A stretch of DNA of 48,687 bases from Heyndrickxia sporothermodurans (lineage in GTDB: Bacteria > Bacillota > Bacilli > Bacillales > Bacillaceae_C): assembly GCF_016785185.1 (NCBI RefSeq), contig NZ_JAEKDY010000012.1; one strand, written 5' to 3'. The notes below the pieces were generated by a model. It was not told where the DNA came from, searched no databases, and saw nothing but the letters and a program-made list of their open reading frames with translations. Both the position numbers and the translations under genes were made by a program. This document shows positions 16,963-26,690 of the stretch, piece by piece. Each line of letters begins with the position of its first letter. The first letter of the stretch is position 1.

Positions 16963-17368
16963 TTTTCGTTTCACCTCTAGTAATACTTCGCCATTCTAAG
17001 TCACCTTTATCCAATCCGCGTATAAGTACCTCTGCTGTCCCCATATTTGTTGCAAGTGGGACGGAATAAACATCACATAATCTCATTAAAGCAGAAACAT
17101 CTGGTTCATGCGGTTGTGCTGTTAATGGATCCCGAAAAAAGATAACCATATCTAGTTTATTTTTTGCAATTAATGCACCGATTTCTTGGTCGCCACCATA
17201 TGGACCGGACTGAAAACGATGGACAGATAATTTTGTTTCTTCCATTATTCTTTTTCCTGTTGTGCCTGTTGCATAAAGCTGATGCTTCGAAAAAATCCTT
17301 TTATACGCGGTAACAAAACGTAACATATCATCTTTTTTCTTATCGTGCGCGATTAATGCAATTTCCAT
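16955..17368 (-). CDS. mgsA: Methylglyoxal synthase
   Basis: 137 residues, the same length as B. subtilis MgsA. It converts dihydroxyacetone phosphate to methylglyoxal, a bypass that releases phosphate. The catalytic Asp60 is in SGPYGGDQEIGA, and the phosphate-binding TGTTGKR (34-40) and FFRDP are intact. Its position next to bacillithiol genes is conserved in Bacillus and makes sense because bacillithiol helps detoxify methylglyoxal. Confidence 0.96.
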   Translation of the reverse strand: MEIALIAHDKKKDDMLRFVTAYKRIFSKHQLYATGTTGKRIMEETKLSVHRFQSGPYGGDQEIGALIAKNKLDMVIFFRDPLTAQPHEPDVSALMRLCDVYSVPLATNMGTAEVLIRGLDKGDLEWRSITRGETKNE

Positions 17369-17388
17369 ATAACCATCCCCTTAAATGA

Positions 17389-18192
17389 TTATTCGATAAT
17401 GTTTTCTAATCCGTAAATTAATGTACTTGCATTCATAACCGTTTCAATCGATAATTTAACGCCTGACATAAACGAATCACGATTATACGAATCATGGCGT
17501 ATTGTTAGTGATTCACCTTCGGAACCAAACATTACTTGCTGGTGAGCGATAAGACCAGGTAAACGGACACTATGTATATGCATGCCATCAATATTTGCCC
17601 CTCTAGCACCACTAATCGTTTCTTTTTCATTTGGATGTCCTTGTTCTTTTTTCTTCCGTACTTCAGAAATCATTTCTGCTGTTTTAACAGCTGTGCCTGA
17701 AGGAGCATCTAATTTTTGATTATGGTGCAGTTCGATAATTTCTATATCGTTAAAGTATCTGGCTGCCATTTGAGAAAACTTCATCATTAACACAGCTCCA
17801 ATTGCAAAGTTGGGAGCAATGATACAGCCAATCTCTTTCTCTTCGGCCAGTTGTTTAATTTCATCGAGTTGTGTTAGTGTAAATCCCGTTGTTCCGACAA
17901 CCGGTCTCACTCCATATTGAAGCGTTGTTTTTGTATGTAAGAATCCGAATTCAGGCGTGGTTAAATCAACTAATACGTCAGCGTTTGACTTTTGGAGGCA
18001 CTCTTCTATATTAGTGAAAATAGGAATGTCTGTATATTTATCAAAACCGTCTATTTCATTAAGCATTTGACCATCATACTTATGATCCAAAACACTTGCT
18101 AATTCAAACTTTTCATTTAGATGAACCATTTTCACTGCTGCTTTACCCATTTTTCCTCGCGGTCCAGCAATGATGACACGAATCTTACTCAT
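17389..18192 (-). CDS. dapB: 4-hydroxy-tetrahydrodipicolinate reductase
   Basis: 267 residues. NAD(P)H-dependent step of lysine/diaminopimelate synthesis, also needed for spore dipicolinate. The nucleotide-binding GPRGKMG (10-16) and the substrate site ELHHNQKLDAPSGTA (His156/His157, Lys160) are clear. It sits between ypjD and mgsA, with TGAGGAGAAC before the ATG. Confidence 0.96.
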   Translation of the reverse strand: MSKIRVIIAGPRGKMGKAAVKMVHLNEKFELASVLDHKYDGQMLNEIDGFDKYTDIPIFTNIEECLQKSNADVLVDLTTPEFGFLHTKTTLQYGVRPVVGTTGFTLTQLDEIKQLAEEKEIGCIIAPNFAIGAVLMMKFSQMAARYFNDIEIIELHHNQKLDAPSGTAVKTAEMISEVRKKKEQGHPNEKETISGARGANIDGMHIHSVRLPGLIAHQQVMFGSEGESLTIRHDSYNRDSFMSGVKLSIETVMNASTLIYGLENIIE

Positions 18193-18218
18193 TTATGTTC
18201 TCCTCACTTTTTGACTAT

Positions 18219-18542
18219 TTATTTTTTCGTCCAACGATCTTTATCTCGGGTGTTGAATTTATGCATAACCCGATTATGAGCCTCTTCCAAATCAATATTT
18301 AATGAATTAGCAAGACACATAATAACAAACTGCAAGTCACCCAATTCTTCCTCAATTGTTTTTTCATCTTCTGATTCCTTCTTTGGTTTTTCTCCATAGT
18401 AGTGATTAATTTCTCTAGCCAATTCACCTAGCTCCTCTGTTAAACGAGCAACCATCGCAAGTGGACTAAAATATCCTTCTTTAAATTGGCTAATATATTG
18501 ATCTACTTCTTGCTGCATGACTTTGATTGTTTTATCGTTCAC
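18219..18542 (-). CDS. ypjD: MazG-like nucleotide pyrophosphohydrolase
   Basis: 107 residues from a GTG at 18542 (GAGGTG 7 bp upstream). A more upstream in-frame GTG would overlap that ribosome binding site. The EELGELAREIN and EEELGDLQF motifs are the metal-binding EExxE/ExxD elements of the MazG/all-alpha NTP pyrophosphohydrolase family; the C-terminus MHKFNTRDKDRW matches B. subtilis YpjD. Probably a house-cleaning nucleotide hydrolase. First gene of the operon running to birA. Confidence 0.9.
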   Translation of the reverse strand: MNDKTIKVMQQEVDQYISQFKEGYFSPLAMVARLTEELGELAREINHYYGEKPKKESEDEKTIEEELGDLQFVIMCLANSLNIDLEEAHNRVMHKFNTRDKDRWTKK

Positions 18543-18626
18543 TATTAAACACCTCACTCGTATATTTCATGTTAGCTAAATCCGCATTTATTTACAAATA
18601 TTTTTGTTCAGAATATATTTTTGATA

Positions 18627-18638
18627 ATTGCATGCAAT
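18627..18638. promoter_or_regulatory. 12-bp perfect palindrome in the ypjD/ypjC divergent region
   Basis: ATTGCATGCAAT is perfectly self-complementary and lies between the divergent ypjD and ypjC starts, 85 bp from ypjD and just upstream of the ypjC promoter. It could be an operator, but no matching regulator is evident. Confidence 0.3.
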
Positions 18639-18672
18639 CGCATTTTTCTATTAGTTAAATAATAACCAACCA

Positions 18673-18701
18673 TTGCTAGTTTTTCATCTGTTTTATATAA
18701 T
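18673..18701 (+). promoter_or_regulatory. Sigma-A promoter for ypjC
   Basis: TTGCTA (18673-18678), a 17-bp spacer and a perfect TATAAT (18696-18701). The transcript would have a leader of about 90 nt before the ypjC start. Confidence 0.75.
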
Positions 18702-18795
18702 AAGACCGTTGTGCTAAATTGGTTTAATTTTCTTATATCGACTTAAAGTCCATCAATTGGATATTCTATACACAAACGAACAGGAGGATGCATAT

Positions 18796-19668
18796 ATGCG
18801 AATTGGTATAAAAGCAAAAAATATATTGTTTATTTTATTAGGTTCTGCAATTTTTGCATTTGGAATCGTACATTTTAATATGCAAAATAATTTAGCTGAG
18901 GGCGGTTTTACAGGAATTACATTACTTCTCTATTCCCTTTTTAAAATAGATCCTTCGTATTCCAATTTAATATTAAACATCCCTATTTTTTTTATTGGAT
19001 GGAGGTTACTTGGAAAAAGAGCATTTATTTATACGATTATCGGAACGATTGCTACATCATTGTTTTTATGGGTTTTCCAAAGGAAACATTTTACTATACC
19101 ATTAGAGCATGATATGTTTCTTGCGGCATTGTTTGCAGGTATTTTCATAGGTATTGGATTAGGGATTATCTTTAGATACGGAGGGACAACCGGTGGTGTA
19201 GATATTATTGCCCGACTTGTCTTCAAATATAAAGGACTAGCAATGGGAAGAACGATGTTTATCTTTGATGCATGTGTTATTACATTATCACTTCTTACGT
19301 ATTTAGATTATCGTGAAGCTATGTATACATTAGTTGCCGTCTTTGTTGGTGCGAGGGTTATTGACTTTATGCAAGAAGGAGCCTATTCGGCAAGAGGAGC
19401 ATTAATTATTTCACCAAAGCACGATGAAATCGCTAGCCTTATTATGAAAGATATGGACAGAGGTGTGACCGTATTAAGGGGGCATGGGTCATATACAAAA
19501 GAGGATAAAGATGTCCTTTACTGTGTTGTTGGAAAAAATGAGATTGTCCGTTTAAAAGGCTTGATTAATTCAATTGATCCACATGCATTTGTATCCGTGT
19601 CAATCGTCCACGATGTGCTTGGGGAAGGATTTACACTAGACGAGAATAAAAAACCAATTGAAATATAA
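18796..19668 (+). CDS. ypjC: YitT-family membrane protein YpjC
   Basis: 290 residues from the ATG at 18796, preceded by AGGAGG; an ATG 39 bases upstream lacks a ribosome binding site. Several membrane helices occupy about residues 1-200, including the conserved NNLAEGGFTGIT and RYGGTTGGVDIIAR loops. A soluble DUF2179 domain follows (SARGALIISPKHDEIASLI onward). Function unknown; related proteins are thought to be transporters. It is monocistronic, between its own promoter and terminator. Confidence 0.93.
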   Translation: MRIGIKAKNILFILLGSAIFAFGIVHFNMQNNLAEGGFTGITLLLYSLFKIDPSYSNLILNIPIFFIGWRLLGKRAFIYTIIGTIATSLFLWVFQRKHFTIPLEHDMFLAALFAGIFIGIGLGIIFRYGGTTGGVDIIARLVFKYKGLAMGRTMFIFDACVITLSLLTYLDYREAMYTLVAVFVGARVIDFMQEGAYSARGALIISPKHDEIASLIMKDMDRGVTVLRGHGSYTKEDKDVLYCVVGKNEIVRLKGLINSIDPHAFVSVSIVHDVLGEGFTLDENKKPIEI

Positions 19669-19695
19669 AAAGGAAGGGATGAAGCCCTTCCTTTT
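19667..19695. terminator. Bidirectional terminator between ypjC and the yugP-like gene
   Basis: Perfect 11-bp stem AAAAGGAAGGG / CCCTTCCTTTT around a 6-nt loop ATGAAG, between two convergent genes. The stop codon of the minus-strand gene touches its right edge. Confidence 0.9.
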
Positions 19696-20371
19696 ACTCG
19701 TCTCTTGAAATATTTGTGAAAATAAGAATCATACGAAGCATTTCAATGACAGCAACAGCTGCTGCTGCAACATAAGTCAATGCAGCGGCGTTTAATACTT
19801 TCCGTGCATTTCGTTCTTCACTGTTATTAATAATACCGAGGCCAACAATTTGATCCAACGCTCTAGATGATGCATTGAATTCGACCGGTAGTGTAACTAG
19901 TTGAAAAAGAACTCCTAGTCCCATTAAAACGATTCCGATTAATAACATATTAGGCAGGCGTGAAAGCATTCCAATAATGATAAAAATCCACGATGCATTA
20001 GACCCAATATTTGCGAGGGGTACTAACGAATGACGAAATCTTAAAGGTCCATAACCGTCTTTATCCTGAATGGCATGGCCCACCTCATGTGCTGCAACAG
20101 CCGCACCTGCAACCGATTGTCCATGGTAATTAGACGAAGATAAATGAACGGTTTTCGTCATTGGATTATAGTGATCGCTTAAAAAGCCACTGTGTTCTAC
20201 TACTTTTACATTATACAATCCGTTCTCGTCTAAAATTCTTCTTGCAACTTCCGCACCATTCATACCTGCTGTAGTTGGAACTTTAGCAAATTTGTTAAAT
20301 GTACTTTTCACTTTCAATTGTGCCCAAATGGGAATGAGCGCAATAATGATGTAGTAAATGATGAACTCCAT
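19694..20371 (-). CDS. YugP-type membrane zinc metallopeptidase
   Basis: 225 residues. The zinc motif AAHEVGH (His95, Glu96, His99) and the downstream conserved NIGSNASW, TLPVEFNASSRAL and LTYVAAA segments define the neutral zinc metallopeptidase family typified by B. subtilis YugP. Membrane segments are at the N-terminus, about 115-150, and the C-terminus. The ATG at 20371 follows GGAGG. In B. subtilis yugP lies elsewhere; here a member sits between ypjC and ypjB. The substrate is unknown; it may act in membrane protein quality control. Confidence 0.9.
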   Translation of the reverse strand: MEFIIYYIIIALIPIWAQLKVKSTFNKFAKVPTTAGMNGAEVARRILDENGLYNVKVVEHSGFLSDHYNPMTKTVHLSSSNYHGQSVAGAAVAAHEVGHAIQDKDGYGPLRFRHSLVPLANIGSNASWIFIIIGMLSRLPNMLLIGIVLMGLGVLFQLVTLPVEFNASSRALDQIVGLGIINNSEERNARKVLNAAALTYVAAAAVAVIEMLRMILIFTNISRDE

Positions 20372-20430
20372 TTTATCCTCCATGTAGATAATATTTCTTA
20401 GTATTATTTTATTAGATTCGTATCAAAGAG

Positions 20431-21216
20431 TCAATCATTATGCTCTTTCTGTTTTCTTTTGTTTTCACCTTTATATTTTCTCCAACCAGTGTAAGAAAGT
20501 GTAAGAATTATGATACTTCCTGTTGTAATAATCACCCACCATAATGACGGATCCGTTTCATCCTTATCTGCATTTTCGAACATATTTTGAAGGTCAGCCT
20601 CTAATTTTGTTAATTGGACAATCCCGCTCGTATCATTCAAAAGTTTTGAACTATATTTATCAATAAATGTAATTTTTGCTTCTAATTTTTGAATTTTATC
20701 CACTGGCAAATCTATTTTTAAACTGGGCTGAATGAGTGAATATTTAGTTAAAAATGAATTCAACTTGGTTCGGAAGCTATCGTAGTTGTTTTCTTTTGCT
20801 GCTTCCTTTACTTGAGAAAATGCCGTCATTATTGGATCTTGTAATTCTGTCCATAGTGGTTGATAACGAGAATTCATCGCATCAACAACTAAGCGGAATG
20901 TTGTAACTCTATTTATTTTTTCTTCAGGTGAAAGCTTTACATTATTGACGGCAAATAATGCTTCTTTAAGAGAGTCTTCAAGAATCCTTACTTCATCCAT
21001 AGAAAAGTATTGATTTAAACCGGCGGCTTCTACTATATCATTTGAAAATTGCTTAAGAATACGTTCCGCTCCTTCATACTGCCCGAATTTGGTCAATTGT
21101 AATGCTTCATCTGCAGACCTGTCCATTTTTTCAATAACGACAGCGGAAGAGGCAAATACGTTATTTGCGAAAAAAAACGACATCGTCACTAGAAGGATAA
21201 ATAGTTTCACTTTCAT
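20431..21216 (-). CDS. ypjB: Sporulation-associated membrane protein YpjB
   Basis: 261 residues with an N-terminal signal sequence (about 1-23, MKVKLFILLVTMSFFF), a largely helical extracytoplasmic domain, and a C-terminal membrane helix (about 228-247) followed by a basic cytoplasmic tail. Size and layout match YpjB, which lies next to ypjA and qcr in B. subtilis. The ATG at 21216 follows AGAGGAGGG; an upstream in-frame ATG is ignored. Function unknown. Confidence 0.85.
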   Translation of the reverse strand: MKVKLFILLVTMSFFFANNVFASSAVVIEKMDRSADEALQLTKFGQYEGAERILKQFSNDIVEAAGLNQYFSMDEVRILEDSLKEALFAVNNVKLSPEEKINRVTTFRLVVDAMNSRYQPLWTELQDPIMTAFSQVKEAAKENNYDSFRTKLNSFLTKYSLIQPSLKIDLPVDKIQKLEAKITFIDKYSSKLLNDTSGIVQLTKLEADLQNMFENADKDETDPSLWWVIITTGSIIILTLSYTGWRKYKGENKRKQKEHND

Positions 21217-21292
21217 TCTTGTCCCTCCTCTAACTACTAGTAAAGTGTATGAAGAGTAGGACAAGTGTAGACCAAAAATATGTATGTACTTT

Positions 21293-21895
21293 TTAACGAT
21301 TGTTCCAAATATTCAATTTCAAACTATTTTTTCGTACTGAAAAATAATAAGCAAGACCTAACGATAGAATACTTAACCAAAATGTAAAGTAGCCTATTTC
21401 ACGTGCATATACATTTAATGCCCCGTACTTGGGAAATTGCATAAATACGTAATCAATCACATCATTATGTAATGTCCAAATTGCAGCTAAAACAATATGT
21501 TTTAACTTAATTCTATAAAATGGAGAATATAAAAGTCCTTCTATTGCCATGGCTCCATGAGATATAATCAACATATATCCTTGCCATGGTAAATATCCTG
21601 TGACTATAAGTGTCAAAATGTTCATAACGACCGCCCAAACCCCATATTTAAATAATGTAACAATTGCTAAGGCTTCGATAAAAGGCCAATTTTTTTTGAT
21701 TAAGAATGCAAACAAAACAATAGTGAAAAACAAACTTGCTGTAGGGCTATCGGGTACAAAGGGCAGAAATTTAGTTGGCGTTACATCAAATTGCGGTTTG
21801 TACCATATATATCCATAAATAGTCCCTATTAAATTTACGATAAACAATATCCAGACAACTGTTCGATTCGCTAAAATCGGAAAGAGATATCTCAT
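21293..21895 (-). CDS. ypjA: Integral membrane protein YpjA (DUF1405)
   Basis: 200 residues, mostly hydrophobic, with five or six predicted membrane helices and the conserved segments LFFTIVLFAF and SHGAMAIEGLLYSPFY. Function unknown. It lies between ypjB and qcrC, as in B. subtilis. A strong hairpin just upstream (21948-21973) separates it from qcrC; GAGGGGAG precedes the ATG. Confidence 0.9.
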   Translation of the reverse strand: MRYLFPILANRTVVWILFIVNLIGTIYGYIWYKPQFDVTPTKFLPFVPDSPTASLFFTIVLFAFLIKKNWPFIEALAIVTLFKYGVWAVVMNILTLIVTGYLPWQGYMLIISHGAMAIEGLLYSPFYRIKLKHIVLAAIWTLHNDVIDYVFMQFPKYGALNVYAREIGYFTFWLSILSLGLAYYFSVRKNSLKLNIWNNR

Positions 21896-21947
21896 TTACT
21901 CCCCTCTCTTTCTATTTTTTTATTTTTCAATAAATTTATATTGAAAG

Positions 21948-21973
21948 AAAAGCTGGCAAGTTTGCCAGCTTTT
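21948..21973 (-). terminator. Terminator of qcrABC
   Basis: Perfect 12-bp stem AAAAGCTGGCAA / TTGCCAGCTTTT with a 2-nt spacer in the loop, 12 bp beyond the qcrC stop codon. Read on the minus strand it is followed by a T-rich sequence. Confidence 0.9.
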
Positions 21974-21984
21974 CCAATGCATAA

Positions 21985-22758
21985 TTATTTTTTTAGCCCC
22001 GCGATAAACTCGGATAATTTTTTCAAATCATCAGGAGAACCTTTAAATTGGTTCGCAGGCATTTTACCGCTTTTTGTACCATGCTGTGCAATGTCAGCTA
22101 CTTCTTTAGCGCTTAGACCGGTGCCAATTAAACTAGGTGCAGCAGGTCCACCTGTAAGGTTTTCTCCGTGACATTGAATACAAGATTGTTTTGAGAAAAC
22201 TTTATATCCTGGATCTTCTTTATCAATATCCACTTTTGCAACAATTTTACCTTGCTCAGCTGCTTTTTTCCAATCATGATGTGCTGCAGCTTCCCAAGTC
22301 AAATAGAAGACAGCCGCAACTGATAATAGCATGAATCCTGTTGCAAATGGACGTTTTAATGGACGTCGTTGCGGACCACGATCAATGAAAGGAGCTAAAA
22401 GCAAACCAACAAATGCAATACCCGGAATAATTAATCCAATGATATTATATGGTCCTGATGCATAAGAATATTTCAACATTTGATAAAGGAATAAGAAATA
22501 CCAGTCAGGCATTGGAATATATCCTGCATCTGCTGGATCAGCTATACGCTCAAGTGGTGCTGGATGTGCTGCAGTTAAACATAAAAAACCGACTAGAAAT
22601 ACTGCACCAACCATCCATTCTTTCAATAGAAAGTTCGGCCAAAATGCTTCTGTTTTACCGGGATATTCTGAGTAATCCTTAGGGCCCATCGGTTTTCGTA
22701 CTGAAGGGTCAAGGATACGTGAATCCCCTACAAACTTCATCCCTTTTCCACGATGCAT
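21985..22758 (-). CDS. qcrC: Menaquinol:cytochrome c reductase, fused cytochrome b subunit IV / cytochrome c
   Basis: 257 residues. The N-terminal part resembles subunit IV of the b6f complex (EYPGKTEAFWPNFLLKEW, three membrane helices, PDWYFLFLYQ). The C-terminal part is a c-type cytochrome with CIQCH (193-197) and Met233 as probable sixth ligand. This fusion is typical of Bacillus bc complexes, which pass electrons from menaquinol to cytochrome c. The ATG at 22758 follows AAGGAGGGGG. Third gene of qcrABC. Confidence 0.97.
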   Translation of the reverse strand: MHRGKGMKFVGDSRILDPSVRKPMGPKDYSEYPGKTEAFWPNFLLKEWMVGAVFLVGFLCLTAAHPAPLERIADPADAGYIPMPDWYFLFLYQMLKYSYASGPYNIIGLIIPGIAFVGLLLAPFIDRGPQRRPLKRPFATGFMLLSVAAVFYLTWEAAAHHDWKKAAEQGKIVAKVDIDKEDPGYKVFSKQSCIQCHGENLTGGPAAPSLIGTGLSAKEVADIAQHGTKSGKMPANQFKGSPDDLKKLSEFIAGLKK

Positions 22759-22816
22759 TAAGTCCCCCTCCTTCTTCATAAAAAGTCATTAAACAAATAG
22801 TGTTCCAATTAAAATC

Positions 22817-23491
22817 TTATAGTGGACCCGAAATACCTTGTTTACGAATCATTAAGAAATGGGCTGCCATTAATCCTAATAACACTGCCGGTAAGAAGAA
22901 TACATGTATCGCAAAGAAACGAGTCAATGTTTGTGCACCAACAATATCAGGATGACCCGAAAGCAATTCTTTCGCATACGGTCCTATTAATGGTACCGAA
23001 TCCGCTATTTGCAATGTAACTTTTGTAGCAAATAATGCTTTCATATCCCAAGGTAATAAATAACCTGTTAAACCAAGTCCAAGCATAACAAATAAAATAA
23101 GTACTCCGACAATCCAGTTTAATTCACGTGGTTTTTTATATGCCCCTTGGAAGAAAACACGTAGTGTATGTAAGAAAATCATAACAATTACTAAACTTGC
23201 TCCCCAATGGTGCATACCGCGAACAATCTGTCCGAATGCTACTTCGTTTTGAAGATAGTAAACGGATTCCCAAGCATTTTTGATATCCGGTACATAGTAC
23301 ATTGTTAAAAACATACCAGATAAGATTTGGATAACCGTAATGAAAAAGGTTAAACCACCAAAACAGTAAACAAACGCAGAAAAATGATGTGCAGGGTTTA
23401 CATGTTCTGGTACTTCATGATCAGCGATATCTCGCCATAAAGGCGTAATATCTAAGCGCTCATCAACCCAATCATAGATTTTATTAAGCAA
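22817..23491 (-). CDS. qcrB: Menaquinol:cytochrome c reductase, cytochrome b6 subunit
   Basis: 224 residues, nearly identical in layout to B. subtilis QcrB. Four membrane helices carry the haem-ligating histidines (VRGMHHWGASL and ARFFAIHVFFLP-type segments), with GYLLPWD between helices. It forms the quinol oxidation and reduction sites. The start is a TTG at 23491, with GGAGGCG 8 bp upstream. It lies 14 bp after qcrA. Confidence 0.97.
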   Translation of the reverse strand: MLNKIYDWVDERLDITPLWRDIADHEVPEHVNPAHHFSAFVYCFGGLTFFITVIQILSGMFLTMYYVPDIKNAWESVYYLQNEVAFGQIVRGMHHWGASLVIVMIFLHTLRVFFQGAYKKPRELNWIVGVLILFVMLGLGLTGYLLPWDMKALFATKVTLQIADSVPLIGPYAKELLSGHPDIVGAQTLTRFFAIHVFFLPAVLLGLMAAHFLMIRKQGISGPL

Positions 23492-23505
23492 TGATTACGC
23501 CTCCT

Positions 23506-24015
23506 TTACTTCACAAATGGATTTTCTTTCGGTTTACCTAAATACAAGAAACCATCTTTAACTTTCGTTGGATATGCATCCAATGGCTTCGATGGTGGTG
23601 TACCAGGTACGTTTTTGCCGTTAAGTTCGTAGCGTCCACCATGACAAGGACAATAGAATTGGTTTGGGTGCTGTTTGTTTTCTCCCCAAGTAACGTTACA
23701 ACCTAAGTGTTTACAAACAGGTGAAAGGGCTATAATTTCTCCTTTTTCATCTTTATACACCCATGCGGTTTGAGTAACATCTGACTTGTACCATGCATCG
23801 ACTTGTTCGTATTTAAATTCGACACGTGTAGGCTCATTTGTCAAGTCAGCTACTTTTTTGCTCGTTGCATGAAATTCCCCAGCACCTCTATGCTGTAATA
23901 CAGGATCCACGGCAAAACGAACCATTGGCATTAAAATTCCGGCTGCCATAAACCCACCTACCCCCGTAAGTGTGTAGCTAAGAAATTGACGTCTTGTTAC
24001 AGGATTCTTGCTCAT
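23506..24015 (-). CDS. qcrA: Menaquinol:cytochrome c reductase, Rieske iron-sulfur subunit
   Basis: 169 residues. An N-terminal membrane anchor preceded by RRQFLSY, a Tat-like twin-arginine signal, is followed by the Rieske domain. Cluster ligands are in CKHLGC (Cys101, His103) and CPCHGG (Cys122 and the following Cys124-His125), with Cys106 and Cys124 probably forming the disulfide. It passes electrons from quinol to the cytochrome c domain of QcrC. Confidence 0.97.
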   Translation of the reverse strand: MSKNPVTRRQFLSYTLTGVGGFMAAGILMPMVRFAVDPVLQHRGAGEFHATSKKVADLTNEPTRVEFKYEQVDAWYKSDVTQTAWVYKDEKGEIIALSPVCKHLGCNVTWGENKQHPNQFYCPCHGGRYELNGKNVPGTPPSKPLDAYPTKVKDGFLYLGKPKENPFVK

Positions 24016-24094
24016 CCTTTTCCCCCCTCTAACAGTAAGGTAAGTCCAATGGACAAAAAATTATAATCGCACAAATACAAACTAGGACATAACC

Positions 24095-24123
24095 ATGATA
24101 TACCAATCTCCTACCAAGGTCAA
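24095..24123 (-). promoter_or_regulatory. Sigma-A promoter for qcrABC
   Basis: Minus-strand TTGACC (24123-24118), 17-bp spacer, TATCAT (24100-24095). About 25 bp further upstream a second pair, TTGACA and CATATT, is also spaced 17 bp, so tandem promoters are possible. Confidence 0.6.
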
Positions 24124-24170
24124 TATGATAGTCATTCAAAAACATGTCAACAATGTGACGAATAATCGAA

Positions 24171-24629
24171 TTATTTTATAGTTTGCCATTTTTGAACAAT
24201 AATATTTATTAATTGCTTTACTTGGTCCTCCATAATGGAATGTTTATATTGTTCATCCATGTGTTCAAGCGGGACAGATGGTAACCATATAATATCTTTG
24301 ATTTTTTCTTGATTGCTCCAAGAACTATCAGATGTTAAATAAAAGATATGTGAAAATCCGGTTTCTTTTAATTTCACCTCCCAATTTTGAAGCATGTTCA
24401 TTTGTTGTTCTTTTTCAAGAGTTGATAAATAAGTAAATGCAGGAAATAGAAGCACTCTTCCTTTAAATTGTCTTTCGAGATGCATGGATAATAAATCGAT
24501 AAATTCTCCTTGGGACGCAGCTTGTTTCATTTCATGACCAAATGAAATAGGCAATAGCGGAACCACCGCTGTATCAATAAATTGTTGTTCTTTTAAATAT
24601 ACTTTCACATCTTTACTATTCCAAAGCAT
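24171..24629 (-). CDS. ypiF: Conserved protein YpiF (DUF2487)
   Basis: 152 residues starting MLWNSKDVKVYL, with the family segment FIDTAVVPLLPISFG. The ATG at 24629 follows GGAGTG; 15 further upstream codons lack a ribosome binding site. Function unknown; conserved upstream of qcrA in Bacillus. The qcr promoter region lies between the two genes. Confidence 0.88.
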   Translation of the reverse strand: MLWNSKDVKVYLKEQQFIDTAVVPLLPISFGHEMKQAASQGEFIDLLSMHLERQFKGRVLLFPAFTYLSTLEKEQQMNMLQNWEVKLKETGFSHIFYLTSDSSWSNQEKIKDIIWLPSVPLEHMDEQYKHSIMEDQVKQLINIIVQKWQTIK

Positions 24630-24774
24630 ATAAACACTCCTATGTTTATTATTTCGTTTTCTTTTCCAAAGCATGCAAAAAACTTACAGTACTTTTCCCC
24701 ATCTACGCATTACCATTATAATTAAAGATAATATGTATCACAATTAATTTAAATAAAGTATTTTGAGATAAATA

Positions 24775-24803
24775 AAAACTCCTCTTGCACATGCAAGAGG
24801 GGA
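24775..24803 (-). terminator. Terminator after ypiA-ypiB
   Basis: Eight-base stem CCTCTTGC (24781-24788) / GCAAGAGG (24793-24800), loop ACAT, with TTTTTATTT downstream on the minus strand. It lies 14 bp after the ypiB stop codon. Confidence 0.85.
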
Positions 24804-24816
24804 AAGAACTTGACTG

Positions 24817-26654
<1,838 letters not shown>

Positions 26655-26690
26655 AAAAATATTGATCCCTTTCTAAAGCCAATAATATAT

